Shown here: one piece after another, positions 55,879 through 64,000 of the stretch | Numbering within the stretch: the stretch's first letter is position 1 | Layout: each line of letters opens with the position of its first letter | Source of the DNA: Pseudarthrobacter sulfonivorans | Lineage (GTDB): Bacteria > Actinomycetota > Actinomycetes > Actinomycetales > Micrococcaceae | Direction of reading: 5' to 3' | DNA length: 64,000 nucleotides | Assembly (NCBI RefSeq): GCF_001484605.1 | Contig: NZ_CP013747.1 | Coordinates: 2,666,001 to 2,730,000, forward strand | Notes under the pieces: model-generated | Database searches by the model: none | What the model was told of the DNA's origin: nothing | What the model saw: only the letters and a program-made list of their open reading frames with translations | Translations under genes and position numbers: made by a program

Positions 55879-55983
55879 TCTGCCCTAGGGCGGCGCCTAT
55901 TGCCGCAAACAACATGGTGGCCACCTGACGTAGGCTTTCAACGTCCGAACGGGGCTGCAAAACTTCTTGGGGGAGAACAACAC

Positions 55984-56127
55984 ATGGAAATTGTCCTGCC
56001 GGCCGTTTTTGCGGCCAGTTTCTTTTACGTCCTCTATGGGGTCATCCGGGCGGCGAGGCGGGACGGAATCATTGCGGCCCGAAAGGTTGAAAAGGCTGAC
56101 GCAACTCGAACTGACGGCTCCGTGTGA
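55984..56127 (+). CDS. Small single-helix membrane protein
   Basis: A 47-residue protein: MEIVLPAVFAASFFYVLYGVI hydrophobic helix followed by RAARRDGIIAARKVEKADATR, a basic tail. GGGGGAG nine bases before ATG 55984 supports it. Its stop overlaps the DUF1990 GTG by 4 bp, so they are co-translated. Role unknown. Confidence 0.6.
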   Translation: MEIVLPAVFAASFFYVLYGVIRAARRDGIIAARKVEKADATRTDGSV

Positions 56128-56597
56128 CCAGCCCGGACTTACGGCGGTGGCCTCCCAGTGATCGTAAATACCGTCGATCAGAAGTCACAGCCATAGTCGG
56201 AAGCGGCGACCGGGTTTGGCAGCGCGCCGCAACAGACGTGCTCCGTTGGAGGGTAAAAACCGCGAGCGGGTTTGACGTGGACGCCACGGGTCCGGTGTCG
56301 CCAGGCGACCGCGTGGTCGTGACGGCCCGCGCGTTGGGCTTCACTGTTGTAGAACCGGTCGAAGTTGTAGCTGTCGTGCAGGGGCCCGGCCGAAGCGGGT
56401 TCTCGTACCGGACGCTGCCAGGGCACCCTGTGGACGGCGAAGAAGCCTTCATCGTCCACCGCCGTGGCGACGACGTGCACCTCACTATCCGCTCCCTGAC
56501 CCGGGCGGCCGTACGGCAACCGTGGCGGGTGCTTTACCCAATCCTCCTGGTGGCACAGCGAATCGTGCGGAGGCGATACCTGCGGGCTCTCCGATGA
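56124..56597 (+). CDS. DUF1990 family protein
   Basis: A 157-residue protein. Motifs of the family: SEVTAIVGSGDRVWQRAATDVLRWRVKTASGF, VEVVAVVQGPGRSGFSYRTLPGHPVDGEEAFIVHR and LTIRSLTRAA, abridged. Beta-barrel of unknown role. GTG 56124 overlaps the previous stop (GTGTGA). The 56598-56713 gap shows nothing clear. Confidence 0.88.
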   Translation: MTSPDLRRWPPSDRKYRRSEVTAIVGSGDRVWQRAATDVLRWRVKTASGFDVDATGPVSPGDRVVVTARALGFTVVEPVEVVAVVQGPGRSGFSYRTLPGHPVDGEEAFIVHRRGDDVHLTIRSLTRAAVRQPWRVLYPILLVAQRIVRRRYLRALR

Positions 56598-56713
56598 ATT
56601 GGGTTAACTGATCGCCCTGGAGGTTGACGGTTACCGTCGTCGCCTCATCCGCAGAAAACAAACAGTATCGGGGTCAAGATCCCCGTCGGTGCGAGATTGC
56701 CCTGCGTACGATC

Positions 56714-57184
56714 GTGAGTGTGAGTCGAGTTATCTTAATGTGCGGGCCGGCGGGCTCCGGCAAATCCGCTGTTGCCGGTCGCTTGGCGGCCGAAGGTATG
56801 GTCCGGCTGTCCTTTGACGAAGTGGCGTGGCAGATGGGACTCCGCATCATGCCCGTTGAGGAGGGCATCCAGCGTCAGATCGCGGCGGCGCTTAAGGCCC
56901 GCCTCCTAGATCTGGTCGCGTCAGGTGCAGATGTTGTTCTCGACTTTTCATTCTGGTCTAGGAGCATGAGGGAGGATTACCGTCTCCTGTTAACGCCGCT
57001 GGGTGTCGAGCCCGAGACCATCTACCTGGCCACGACCCGCGAAGTTGCACTTGCCCGCGTCCGCGCCCGCATGGCGGGCCACGCGGACGATTTCCAGTTG
57101 AGCGCTGCTGAACTGGCTGCCGAATATTTCGACCACTTCGAAGTCCCCACAGCAGAGGAAGGTCCACTCACGGTCATTACGTAG
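56714..57184 (+). CDS. AAA/P-loop kinase-like protein
   Basis: A 156-residue P-loop protein: MCGPAGSGKSAVAGRLAAEG (Walker A near residue 10), RLSFDEVAW, VVLDFSFWSRSMREDYR (Walker B-like) and a LID RVRARMAGH. It resembles small ATP-dependent kinases acting on antibiotics or metabolites; substrate unknown. Starts GTG 56714 or GTG 56720; no clear ribosome site. Confidence 0.78.
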   Translation: MSVSRVILMCGPAGSGKSAVAGRLAAEGMVRLSFDEVAWQMGLRIMPVEEGIQRQIAAALKARLLDLVASGADVVLDFSFWSRSMREDYRLLLTPLGVEPETIYLATTREVALARVRARMAGHADDFQLSAAELAAEYFDHFEVPTAEEGPLTVIT

Positions 57185-57248
57185 TGGCCCAATGATGGCG
57201 TTGATGTGCGCAGATGCGACATCAGGTATCTACACCGGCAAGGCGTTT

Positions 57249-57704
57249 CTAACTCTCGTACTCGAAGCGTTTGACGAGCAGTTCCTCGGCCGGAGCAAAC
57301 CCGTACTTGGCATAGAAGGTCTTTGATTCGGCTGAGGGGGACAGGACGATCCGTGCTGCCTTAATGCTCTGTGAGAACTGAATCGCCGCCTCCAATAGCT
57401 GGCCTCCCACTCCGCAGTTGCGATAGTCGGCAGCGACGAAGGCGTTCCCGAGATACACCCAACAGGTCGACTTCTTGCCGGGTTTAGGCATCCGCTCAAA
57501 GACCATGAGATTCAGCATTCCGATAAGCGTGCCGTCCAGATCTGCGACGAACATGGTGCGCGCGTTATTTTCCTGCCAGGCTCGGTAGTCACTCTCGAAG
57601 TCCGGATCCTCGGTCGATTCCCCTATTTGCTCTGCAACCCACGCGGCCCGCAGACGGATGAGGCTGGGCGTATCAGCGGTGTTTGCCTGTCGAATGATGA
57701 GCAT
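57249..57704 (-). CDS. GNAT N-acetyltransferase
   Basis: A 151-residue acetyltransferase: LIIRQANTADTPSLIRLRAAWVAEQ N-terminus, NAFVAADYRNCGVGGQLLEAAIQF with the pyrophosphate loop (RNCGVGG), SPSAESKTFYAKYGFAPAEE end, abridged. Substrate unknown. It is transcribed just downstream of the SDR gene, 13 bp apart, so possibly co-transcribed. Confidence 0.88.
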   Translation of the reverse strand: MLIIRQANTADTPSLIRLRAAWVAEQIGESTEDPDFESDYRAWQENNARTMFVADLDGTLIGMLNLMVFERMPKPGKKSTCWVYLGNAFVAADYRNCGVGGQLLEAAIQFSQSIKAARIVLSPSAESKTFYAKYGFAPAEELLVKRFEYES

Positions 57705-57717
57705 CCGCCTACTTTAG

Positions 57718-58404
57718 CTACCAAGGGAGGTCCCGTTCCCCGAGCGAACAGAACCGGGGCGAGGTGCGGTCGCCAGAGTCGACGAGTTCTCTCAGTTGCG
57801 CAGCAGCAGTGCGAGGATCCTTGGATGCGTCAGCCTGTCCCATGTCCGTGGCCAGTTTCCCAGGGTGCACTGCCCAGCAGCGGACCCGCCCCTGAAGGTC
57901 CTGAGCCAACGCGATGGTCAGCATGTTCTGCGCCGCCTTGGACATCTTGTAGGCATAACTTGTTGACAGGTCCGCGAACGTACCGCTGGCCTGGGCCGAC
58001 AGGGAGCCCAGGCGTGAGGTCACGTTGACGACGATCGGATCAGGCGCCGCCAGCAGGTTTGGCAACAGGAACTGCACCAGTCGCAACGGACCCGCGGCAT
58101 TTACATCGACCGCGTTCAGAACCCCCTCGGCTGGAATCGATCCCAGTTCACCGTGGGGCGCTCCTTGGGCCGCGTTGTTGATCAGCAGATCGACGGGGCG
58201 GCCATCCAGGACGTCCAGAAGCTCTGAGGCATCGTTGGATCGAACATCGTGCCGCACGGTTACGACGTCGGACGGAGCGGCTACGGCGTCTGGCTCCCGT
58301 GAACGCGTGAGGGCGATGACGCTCCAGCCGCCCTCCGAGAATTCATTCACGAGGGACAGGCCCAGCCCTCGGTTAGCGCCAGTGACGACAGCCAGCTTCT
58401 TCAT
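57718..58404 (-). CDS. Short-chain dehydrogenase/reductase
   Basis: A 228-residue NAD(P)-dependent oxidoreductase. TGANRGLG (cofactor), NNAA (Asn of the catalytic set), VTSRLGS (Ser), and SYAYKMSKAAQ (Tyr-x3-Lys) are intact. Substrate unknown. ATG 58404 begins at the conserved MKKLAVVTGA. Its upstream gap to 58516 contains a short tandem repeat. Confidence 0.9.
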   Translation of the reverse strand: MKKLAVVTGANRGLGLSLVNEFSEGGWSVIALTRSREPDAVAAPSDVVTVRHDVRSNDASELLDVLDGRPVDLLINNAAQGAPHGELGSIPAEGVLNAVDVNAAGPLRLVQFLLPNLLAAPDPIVVNVTSRLGSLSAQASGTFADLSTSYAYKMSKAAQNMLTIALAQDLQGRVRCWAVHPGKLATDMGQADASKDPRTAAAQLRELVDSGDRTSPRFCSLGERDLPW

Positions 58405-58428
58405 CCGATCAGGCTAGCCGCAGAGCGA

Positions 58429-58449
58429 TGCTCTGTGCTCTGTGCTCTG
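58429..58449. repeat. Three 7-bp tandem repeats
   Basis: TGCTCTG occurs three times in succession in the gap upstream of the SDR gene. Too short for a CRISPR or iteron; likely a slippage repeat. Confidence 0.85.
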
Positions 58450-58515
58450 TGATTGGTGTCCTGGCGTTCCGTTCAGGCCCCCAAAGCCTCAAGTACTCCT
58501 GCATAGGGTGGCGGC

Positions 58516-58731
58516 ATGATGGATACAGAGGTCGGGGCGCGTTTGTCCGAGTCCGCGGCTGAATACATTGCTGCGTTTGGATCGAAGGAAATAGGAGGAT
58601 TCCCTCAGACTTTTCCGGGGAGTTCTGCTTTCACGCCACGCGCTTACGGATCACAATGGCATCTCCGACGGCCCGTTCCGTGCCGCCGGACGGGGAATTC
58701 GTTAGCTGGCCGCCGACCACCATGGCGGTAG
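58516..58731 (+). pseudogene. Possible truncated rightward ORF
   Basis: An ATG at 58516 opens a frame starting MMDTEVGARLSESAAEYIAAFG, which looks gene-like for about 35 codons (to near 58620), then runs antisense through the 3' end of the phosphodiester glycosidase gene, where the sequence is no longer convincing. This pattern fits a gene whose 3' part was lost when the neighbouring DNA was joined. No family recognised. Confidence 0.3.
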
Positions 58732-60253
58732 ATCCGCCGCCGTCGAGGTTGATGGCATCTCGCAGGCCCAACTCGGTGGCCAGCTGGGCCGTTTCGGCGA
58801 TGCTCAGCCCCACGGATCCCGTCTGGCGGCCGTCGGCGGTGATCAGCACCAGCCGGCCCTGGTCATCGATGCCGGCGAGGGTGCGGGGGTTGCGCTGGTG
58901 GACCCAGCCGTAGAACATGCCAGGGTTGTCCTGATGCACCATCCCGTCGCGGGCGGCGCTCACGTGAACCTGCCCGTCCTGGACCAGCATCGGCCCGCCG
59001 TTGAGCACCTGCGTGTGGGGCGTCATCCGCAGGACGTGCCCGTCCTCGTCGAGGTAGCGGTTGGTGACGTCCACGTACCGGGTTGAAGCCGCGAACTGTG
59101 AAAGCTCCTCGGCATTGGACCCGGTGGCCTGGACGGAGGTCTGGCCCTCTGCCAGGACAGTGCCTCGGGACGTCTTGACCTCCAAAATCTTGCCCAGGGG
59201 ATCGAGCACGAGTTCCCTGCCGGACCCCGACGGCGTGGCGGGGCCGAAGTCGGCGGTGAAAGCGATCGTCTCGTCGGCGTCGTTGCACGTGACGTCGTGC
59301 ATCGGGGCGTCGGTGGGGGAATCGCCCACCCCGCCACAGTTGCGGATCAACCCGGGCACCCGGTTGAGTCCGTCGAGCCCGATTTCCAAGGCGCCGCTGG
59401 AGATCGATCCGTCCCAGGTCAAGCGCTCCACCCTCGCGCGGCCGTAGCGGTGGTCGATGACCAGGGCCGGGCGCTGCCCGACCGTCTCGCTAAGAATCCG
59501 CCCGTCGTAGGCCCCGGCGCCGGCCGGATCGCCTGGGGCGCCATGCTCGGGGCCAAAGACGAAGAAGCCGGCGTTCACCCCAGCCAGGGAATCCTGGGCC
59601 ATGGCGGAGGTCGTCTCGGTGGACTCGATGTCCTGCCCGAAGGTAGCTTCCACCTCGCCGCGGAAGGTCCGGGGGTCCACGGTCAGGACCTGGACGTCGA
59701 GTGGCCCGTCGGCCTGGTCGACGCGGGCAGAGTCCCCATCCCAGCCCGTGTACCAGGTGCCCGCTCCATAGCCTGCCGTCTTGACAGCGGCCAGTACCGA
59801 CGTCGCATCTTTTTGGGCCGCGAACGCGCCTACGCGCACCCGGTGGCCGAGGTACCCGCCGGCGTCGGCCAGAATCAGGGAGTCGACCCTTTCGGTGCGC
59901 GCGTCCAGGCCCGTCTCGCGCAGCTGCGCGTTGACCCCCTCGGCGATTTCCTGGGTGGAGACGTTGGAATCTTTGACCCCCGGGTCCCCCGACGGCAGCG
60001 TGAGCTGGACGGTCCAGGGGTAGACCGCCGAGCGGTCGCCCAGCTTCAAGATGGTGTGCGTCAGGCCCGGGGCCAGCTCATGCGTCGTGTCCTCGCCCGC
60101 GCCGACACGGGGCCCGGCGCTGATCGCCGAGCCGGAACCGGCCGGAGCCGCCAGGGCAGCCGGACCGGAGACTAACGACGCGGTAAGTGCCAGGCCTGCG
60201 AGGGTGAGCAGGGCGGTGGAACGGTGCTGACGGGGTCTGGATCGCGTATTCAC
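58631..60253 (-). CDS. Secreted phosphodiester glycosidase-family (NAGPA) protein
   Basis: A 540-residue exported protein with signal peptide (TALLTLAGLALTASLVSGPAALA). Residues 200-540 match the phosphodiester glycosidase (NAGPA) domain: AGVNAGFFVFGPEHG, GRILSETVGQRPALVIDHR, NGGPMLVQDGQVHV and NLDGGGSTAMVVGG, abridged. A SPOR-like region precedes it (VGAFAAQKDATSVLAAVKTAG). It may trim glycosyl-phosphodiester wall polymers such as teichoic acids. Followed rightward only by the truncated ORF. Confidence 0.82.
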   Translation of the reverse strand: MNTRSRPRQHRSTALLTLAGLALTASLVSGPAALAAPAGSGSAISAGPRVGAGEDTTHELAPGLTHTILKLGDRSAVYPWTVQLTLPSGDPGVKDSNVSTQEIAEGVNAQLRETGLDARTERVDSLILADAGGYLGHRVRVGAFAAQKDATSVLAAVKTAGYGAGTWYTGWDGDSARVDQADGPLDVQVLTVDPRTFRGEVEATFGQDIESTETTSAMAQDSLAGVNAGFFVFGPEHGAPGDPAGAGAYDGRILSETVGQRPALVIDHRYGRARVERLTWDGSISSGALEIGLDGLNRVPGLIRNCGGVGDSPTDAPMHDVTCNDADETIAFTADFGPATPSGSGRELVLDPLGKILEVKTSRGTVLAEGQTSVQATGSNAEELSQFAASTRYVDVTNRYLDEDGHVLRMTPHTQVLNGGPMLVQDGQVHVSAARDGMVHQDNPGMFYGWVHQRNPRTLAGIDDQGRLVLITADGRQTGSVGLSIAETAQLATELGLRDAINLDGGGSTAMVVGGQLTNSPSGGTERAVGDAIVIRKRVA

Positions 60254-60402
60254 GGCTACAGCGTATGTGCGGAATGACCCTCCCTTTACCCAGGTCGCCG
60301 AGGTTTAGGACAGCGTTCACCGGGTGGACATTCGGGTCGCCGGCTGAGCGCACTTCGAACAGGTCCTTGGCACGTTTTCGGTGAGGTCCGGAACGGCACT
60401 AC

Positions 60403-60624
60403 TTAGCGGATCTGCTGGTCAGGGTTCTGCAGGTCGTAAAGATTGCGTGACGCTCCGATGGCGTCTTTGTGGTCCAAGGACCAATCTGCGAGCTGTTTGA
60501 CCAGCAGCGTGAGGCTGCTTCCGCGTTCGGTCAGTTCATACGTGACCTGTGCAGGGACAGTCGGATAAACCGTCCGTGTGAGAAGGCCGTCCGGTTCGAG
60601 GCGCCTCACCGTGAGGGTCAACAT
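60403..60624 (-). pseudogene. Truncated HxlR-family regulator
   Basis: About 73 codons from ATG 60624 give MLTLTVRRLEPDGLLTRTVYPTVPAQ...YELTERGSSL, the C-terminal half of an HxlR winged-helix regulator. The N-terminal recognition part (normally some 50-60 residues with GKWT-type sequence) is missing; upstream the DNA is instead the 5' end of the divergent NmrA-like gene. It is probably non-functional. The frame itself is intact to its stop. Confidence 0.65.
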
Positions 60625-61465
60625 GCGTACCAGTGAAATGAGCATGTCCATGATTCTTGTTACCGGAGCCTCCGGCCACCTTGCCACCGCGATCCTTGGA
60701 CACCTCGCGGAGGCGGGTGCGTCCGCCACCGGAGCAACGCGCAATCCCACCGGCAGTGGGCCGTTCCGGGCCCTGGACTTCGACGTCCCTGAGACGATTT
60801 CCTTCGATGGTGTGGAGACACTTGTCCTGGTGTCGGCTGGAACTGAAGAAGACGACGTCGTCATTAGGCGTCATGAGAACGCCATCACGGCGGCCGAACG
60901 CGATGGGGTGAGCAGCATCGTGTACACCAGCCTCACCGACGCCGGCGACCATCTGGGATTCGCGCTGGCTCATCGCTGGACAGAGCGCCGTCTGCAAAAC
61001 GGAACGGTGCAATGGACCATTTTGAGGAACGGACTCTACGCCGAACTGATCGGCCAGCTTCTCACTCCGCGGGACGGGGTTATCTCGGCCCCGTTCGGGC
61101 AGGGCAGCGTCGCGGCGGTGGCCCGCATTGATCTTGCAGAAGCAGCGGCAATCATCGCCGGGACCCCCGAAAAGCACCAAGGGAAAATCTACAATCTTGT
61201 CGGCAGCTGTGCCATCACAGCGCAGGACCTCGCTGACACGTTGGGCGCGGAGTACCGGCCGGGCACACTCACTGGACTGCGGCAGGCCCTGGACTCGACG
61301 GCGCTGCTGCCCTTCCAGCCTCCGATGCTGCTCTCCATCCATTCCGCCGCAAGCCACGGATTCCTTGAGGAGACAGGCACTGACATCACCGGCATCCTTG
61401 GACGGGAACCCCAAAACCCACTCCACGTAGCCGCGGCCGCCGCATCATCCCAGGTCAGTTCGTAA
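60623..61465 (+). CDS. NmrA-like NAD(P)H-binding reductase
   Basis: A 280-residue atypical SDR of the NmrA/QorB type. MILVTGASGHLATAILGHLAEAG is the Rossmann motif, in abridged form; VYTSLTDAGDH, WTILRNGLYAELI and IYNLVGSCAITAQDLADTLG follow the family. It resembles quinone oxidoreductase 2, whose neighbour is typically an HxlR regulator, here reduced to a fragment. Start among ATG 60623, 60638, 60644 and 60650; GAGGG supports 60623. Confidence 0.85.
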   Translation: MRTSEMSMSMILVTGASGHLATAILGHLAEAGASATGATRNPTGSGPFRALDFDVPETISFDGVETLVLVSAGTEEDDVVIRRHENAITAAERDGVSSIVYTSLTDAGDHLGFALAHRWTERRLQNGTVQWTILRNGLYAELIGQLLTPRDGVISAPFGQGSVAAVARIDLAEAAAIIAGTPEKHQGKIYNLVGSCAITAQDLADTLGAEYRPGTLTGLRQALDSTALLPFQPPMLLSIHSAASHGFLEETGTDITGILGREPQNPLHVAAAAASSQVSS

Positions 61466-61504
61466 TTTCCCGGACGGTGCCGGCCGGCGGTTATACGCGC
61501 AGCG

Positions 61505-62434
61505 TCAGCTGAGGATGCGCCCCGGCGGGTAGGCCGGCGTCGGCATGATCTGCTCGAAGATGTCCAGCACTGCCTGGGTGGCGCGGCCAACGCCCTGGTC
61601 CCGCCACACCACCGCCACGGCCAAGTAGGTCGGCGGCCCGGCCAGCTCCCGGTAGACCAGTCCCGGCGGATTGATGTGCGTGACCGAAGACAGTGTGAGC
61701 GAAACGCCCACCCCCGCGGCCACGAGGCTCAGGACGGCGTAGGAGTCGGGCGCCTCCTGCATCACCCGCGGTGAGAATCCCGCTTCGAGGGCCAGCCGCG
61801 TGGTGGCGTCCCGGAGGTTCGAGCCGACGGTTGCCGGGAACGCCACAAAGGGCTCCTTGGCGAGATCCTTCAGTGCCACAGTCTCTGCACCCGCCAGCGG
61901 GTGGTCCTCGGGCAGGGCAACCAGGATGCGTTCGTAGGCGAACACCCGCGCCAGAACGTCCTTGTCCCGCACCGGCAGGCGCGCGAACCCGATGTCGATG
62001 GCACCGGTGGACACCTGGGCCGGCGCCAGGCCGCCGTACACCAGCGACTTGAGCTTCAGCTCGATGCCCGGCTCGGCAGCCCGCACGGCCTTGGCCAGCG
62101 GCGGGATCACGTCCCGGCTGCTGGCGCCCGCATAACCCACCACCACCTGCCCCACCACGGCGGAGCTGCCCAGCATCGCAGCGCGCTCGATGAGGCTGGC
62201 ACTTTCGAGCGTCTTCAGGATGGGCCCATGGACTGCGTGCCCCGCATCGGTCAGGCGGACCGTCCGGGAAGTGCGGTCAAAAAGTACGACGCCGAGATCC
62301 TGTTCCAGCCTGCGGATCCACACGCTGAGCTGCGGTTGAGCCACGGCCAGCCGCTCCGCGGCGCGGCCGAAGTGCAGTTCCTCGGCGAGGACTGCAAACG
62401 CGCGGAGGTACTTCAGGTGCATTTGGCCAGCCAT
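61505..62434 (-). CDS. LysR-family transcriptional regulator
   Basis: A 309-residue regulator. N-terminal winged HTH (HLKYLRAFAVLAEELHFGRAAERLAVAQPQLSVWIRRLEQDLG in part) and C-terminal inducer-binding domain (VVVGYAGASSRDVIPPLAKAVRAAEPGI). It diverges from atoE across 220 bp, the usual layout for a regulator of the adjacent gene. Inducer unknown; a short-chain acid or its CoA derivative is plausible. Confidence 0.93.
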   Translation of the reverse strand: MAGQMHLKYLRAFAVLAEELHFGRAAERLAVAQPQLSVWIRRLEQDLGVVLFDRTSRTVRLTDAGHAVHGPILKTLESASLIERAAMLGSSAVVGQVVVGYAGASSRDVIPPLAKAVRAAEPGIELKLKSLVYGGLAPAQVSTGAIDIGFARLPVRDKDVLARVFAYERILVALPEDHPLAGAETVALKDLAKEPFVAFPATVGSNLRDATTRLALEAGFSPRVMQEAPDSYAVLSLVAAGVGVSLTLSSVTHINPPGLVYRELAGPPTYLAVAVVWRDQGVGRATQAVLDIFEQIMPTPAYPPGRILS

Positions 62435-62654
62435 TCATAAGGGTTTCGTGATCGGTTCCTTAAGGAAAGTTTATTGGACACTTATCGGCCCATTCTGCGA
62501 TCTTGAGTGTGCGCCAGGTAACTCCAGGGTGTGATGCGGCCCATGGTGGCCACTCCGCCGCAAGCTCCTTCGCACCCTCCCGCGGCCGGCTTGCAGGCAC
62601 TCCAGTGAACCTGCCGAGCGCCACGAAATTTCGTTCAATTCAATGAGGAACATC

Positions 62655-64000
62655 ATGACCAAAACTATGGACAGGGCCGAACTCCCAGTCGCCAAGCGCG
62701 CCGTCGGCATGCAAAAGGTGACCGGCTTTTTCACCGAGCTGATGCGGCGCTACCTGCCGGACCCCTTTGTCTTCGCCATCATCCTGACCATCCTGACGGT
62801 CATCCTCGCCGTTGTGATCGAAGGCCAGAGCATCGACGACGTCACGGCAGCATGGGGCACCGGATTCTGGTCCCTGCTCGCCTTCACCACCCAGATGGCC
62901 GTCATCCTGGCCATGGGCTACGTCCTGGCCAACGCCCCGGTGGTGGAGCGTCTCCTCAACGCGATCGTCAGCCACGTGGAAACCCCGCGGACGGCTGTCA
63001 TCGTGGCGACACTCGTGGGCTCGGTGGGGTCCTACCTCAACTGGGGATTCGGCCTGGTCATCGGTGGAATCATCGCCAAGAAGCTCGCCCTGCACGTCAA
63101 GGGCGTCCACTACCCGCTGATCATTGCCGCCGCCTACAGCGGATTCACCATGTACGGACTGGGGCTCTCCGCCACCATTCCCATGGTCATTTCGACGCCG
63201 GGCCACCCCATGGAAAAGCAGATGGGCCTTATCCCGCTGGCCGAGACCATCTTCTCGCTCCCCATGGTGATCACCGCCGTCGTGGTCCTGGTGACCTTGC
63301 CGCTGCTGAACGCCATGCTCCACCCCAAGCCCGGCCAGCCGGTCAGGGAAATCGACCGCTCGCTCCACTTCTCCGAACCCACCAAAGCCGCTGCGGTGGA
63401 CGTGGACGCCGACACCTTCGCCTCCAAGCTCAACAACAGCCGGATCCTTGCCATGGCAATCGGCGCGCTGGGCATGGCCTACGTGGTGGTGCACTTCGTC
63501 CGGGGCGGCGGCGTTGACCTGAACCTCATCAACTTCTTCATCCTGTTCCTCGGCATCCTGCTGCTGGGCACCCCCAACGCCTACCTCCGGCAGCTCAACG
63601 AGGGCATCAAGACGATCTCCGGCATCATCCTGCAGTTCCCCTTCTACGCGGGCATCATGGCGATCATGGCCGCGTCGGGCCTGGTGGTCACCATCTCCGG
63701 CGTCTTCACCAGCATCTCCACCCCTGAGACCCTGCCGTTCTGGGGACTGATCAGTTCCTTCCTGATCAACTTCTTCGCCCCGTCCGGCGGCGGCCACTGG
63801 ATGATCCAGGGGCCCTTTATGATCGACGCGGCGAACGCCATCGGCGCCTCGCAGGCCCAGACGGCCATGTCCGTCATGCTGGGCAACGCGTGGAACGACC
63901 TGGTCCAACCCTTCTGGATCCTTCCCGCCCTGGCCCTGTCAAAGCTCAAGCTCAAGGACATTATGGGTTACACCGTGATCATGATGTTCTGGGTCGGCAT
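62655..64000 (+). CDS. atoE: Short-chain fatty acid transporter, AtoE family (partial)
   Basis: At least 448 residues of a polytopic membrane transporter, cut by the right edge probably within the last dozen residues. Motifs: RYLPDPFVFAIILTILTVI, GTGFWSLLAFTTQMAVILAMGYVLA, GLGLSATIPMVI, NFFAPSGGGHWMIQGPF and VMLGNAWNDLVQPFWILPALALSKLKLKDIMGY, abridged. ATG 62655 follows GAGGAA; an in-frame ATG 62643 lies just upstream. It likely imports acetoacetate/butyrate-type acids, under the divergent LysR protein. Confidence 0.92.
   Translation, partial: MTKTMDRAELPVAKRAVGMQKVTGFFTELMRRYLPDPFVFAIILTILTVILAVVIEGQSIDDVTAAWGTGFWSLLAFTTQMAVILAMGYVLANAPVVERLLNAIVSHVETPRTAVIVATLVGSVGSYLNWGFGLVIGGIIAKKLALHVKGVHYPLIIAAAYSGFTMYGLGLSATIPMVISTPGHPMEKQMGLIPLAETIFSLPMVITAVVVLVTLPLLNAMLHPKPGQPVREIDRSLHFSEPTKAAAVDVDADTFASKLNNSRILAMAIGALGMAYVVVHFVRGGGVDLNLINFFILFLGILLLGTPNAYLRQLNEGIKTISGIILQFPFYAGIMAIMAASGLVVTISGVFTSISTPETLPFWGLISSFLINFFAPSGGGHWMIQGPFMIDAANAIGASQAQTAMSVMLGNAWNDLVQPFWILPALALSKLKLKDIMGYTVIMMFWVG

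Noticed and set aside
57249..57704. GNAT/SDR pair as a toxin-antitoxin system
   Set aside because: The GNAT resembles ordinary metabolite acetyltransferases and the partner is a full-length SDR with intact catalytic residues, not a DNA-binding antitoxin.
58429..58449. Seven-bp tandem repeats as iterons or a CRISPR fragment
   Set aside because: Only three copies, no spacers and no replication gene nearby.

Overview
The window looks like a chromosome segment of a high-GC actinobacterium of the Micrococcaceae (Arthrobacter/Pseudarthrobacter type). Support: strongly GC-biased codons, frequent GTG/TTG starts, an actinobacterial DasR/NagR-type operator, a HAIR-type element before clpB, a DUF222-HNH protein, a SWIM-SNF2 helicase, and several ECF sigma/anti-sigma pairs. 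This is inferred from gene content; no rRNA or other marker gene is present. I see no tRNA, rRNA, CRISPR array, transposase or prophage.

1-7.1 kb is amino-sugar and nitrogen metabolism. A split N-acetylglucosamine PTS (EIIA and EIIB leftward, EIIC rightward) diverges from a perfect dre-like palindrome and is followed by nagA and nagB. NagB releases ammonia; gdhA and amt follow. 7.2-15.7 kb holds a GH43-like glycosidase with a LacI-type operator, a DUF222-HNH protein, a secreted HNH lipoprotein, a large SNF2 helicase, a DMP19-like acidic protein and a small DUF4287-like protein.

15.9-20.5 kb carries two ECF sigma/anti-sigma modules, one flanked by PAVP-repeat proteins. 20.6-28.8 kb has a DUF1206 membrane protein, a WXG100-type secreted-effector candidate with a partner gene, trmB, two MFS transporters and a methyltransferase. 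29-33.5 kb has a DEAD-box RNA helicase behind a leader with an intrinsic terminator, then a leftward metabolic run (MBL hydrolase, aldo/keto reductase, P-loop kinase).

The most distinctive region is 33.55-37.0 kb. A Sec-signal precursor with a tryptophan-rich, cysteine-free amphipathic C-terminus sits behind an AT-rich promoter region. It is followed by hairpins, a small membrane protein, a CPBP/Abi protease homologue and a two-gene ABC transporter. This is the layout expected of a bacteriocin-type peptide with processing and self-immunity genes, and the precursor matches no family I recognise. Next to it, leftward, lies a pair of SMR transporter genes behind a close match to the guanidine-III riboswitch.

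37.8-49 kb is largely housekeeping: ferritin, HutD-like cupin, APH-fold kinase, stand-alone trpF, YccF, VOC protein, DUF4031-HD fusion, BBE-type flavoprotein, and a molybdate regulator plus modABC. 49-57 kb has clpB under a HAIR-like element, a VOC/ribbon-helix-helix pair with its own operator-like palindrome, GNAT acetyltransferases, DUF4166/SRPBCC, DinB and DUF1990 proteins. 57-64 kb has an SDR, a secreted phosphodiester glycosidase, a truncated HxlR regulator abutting an NmrA-like reductase, and a LysR regulator divergent from an AtoE-type short-chain fatty acid transporter cut by the window edge.
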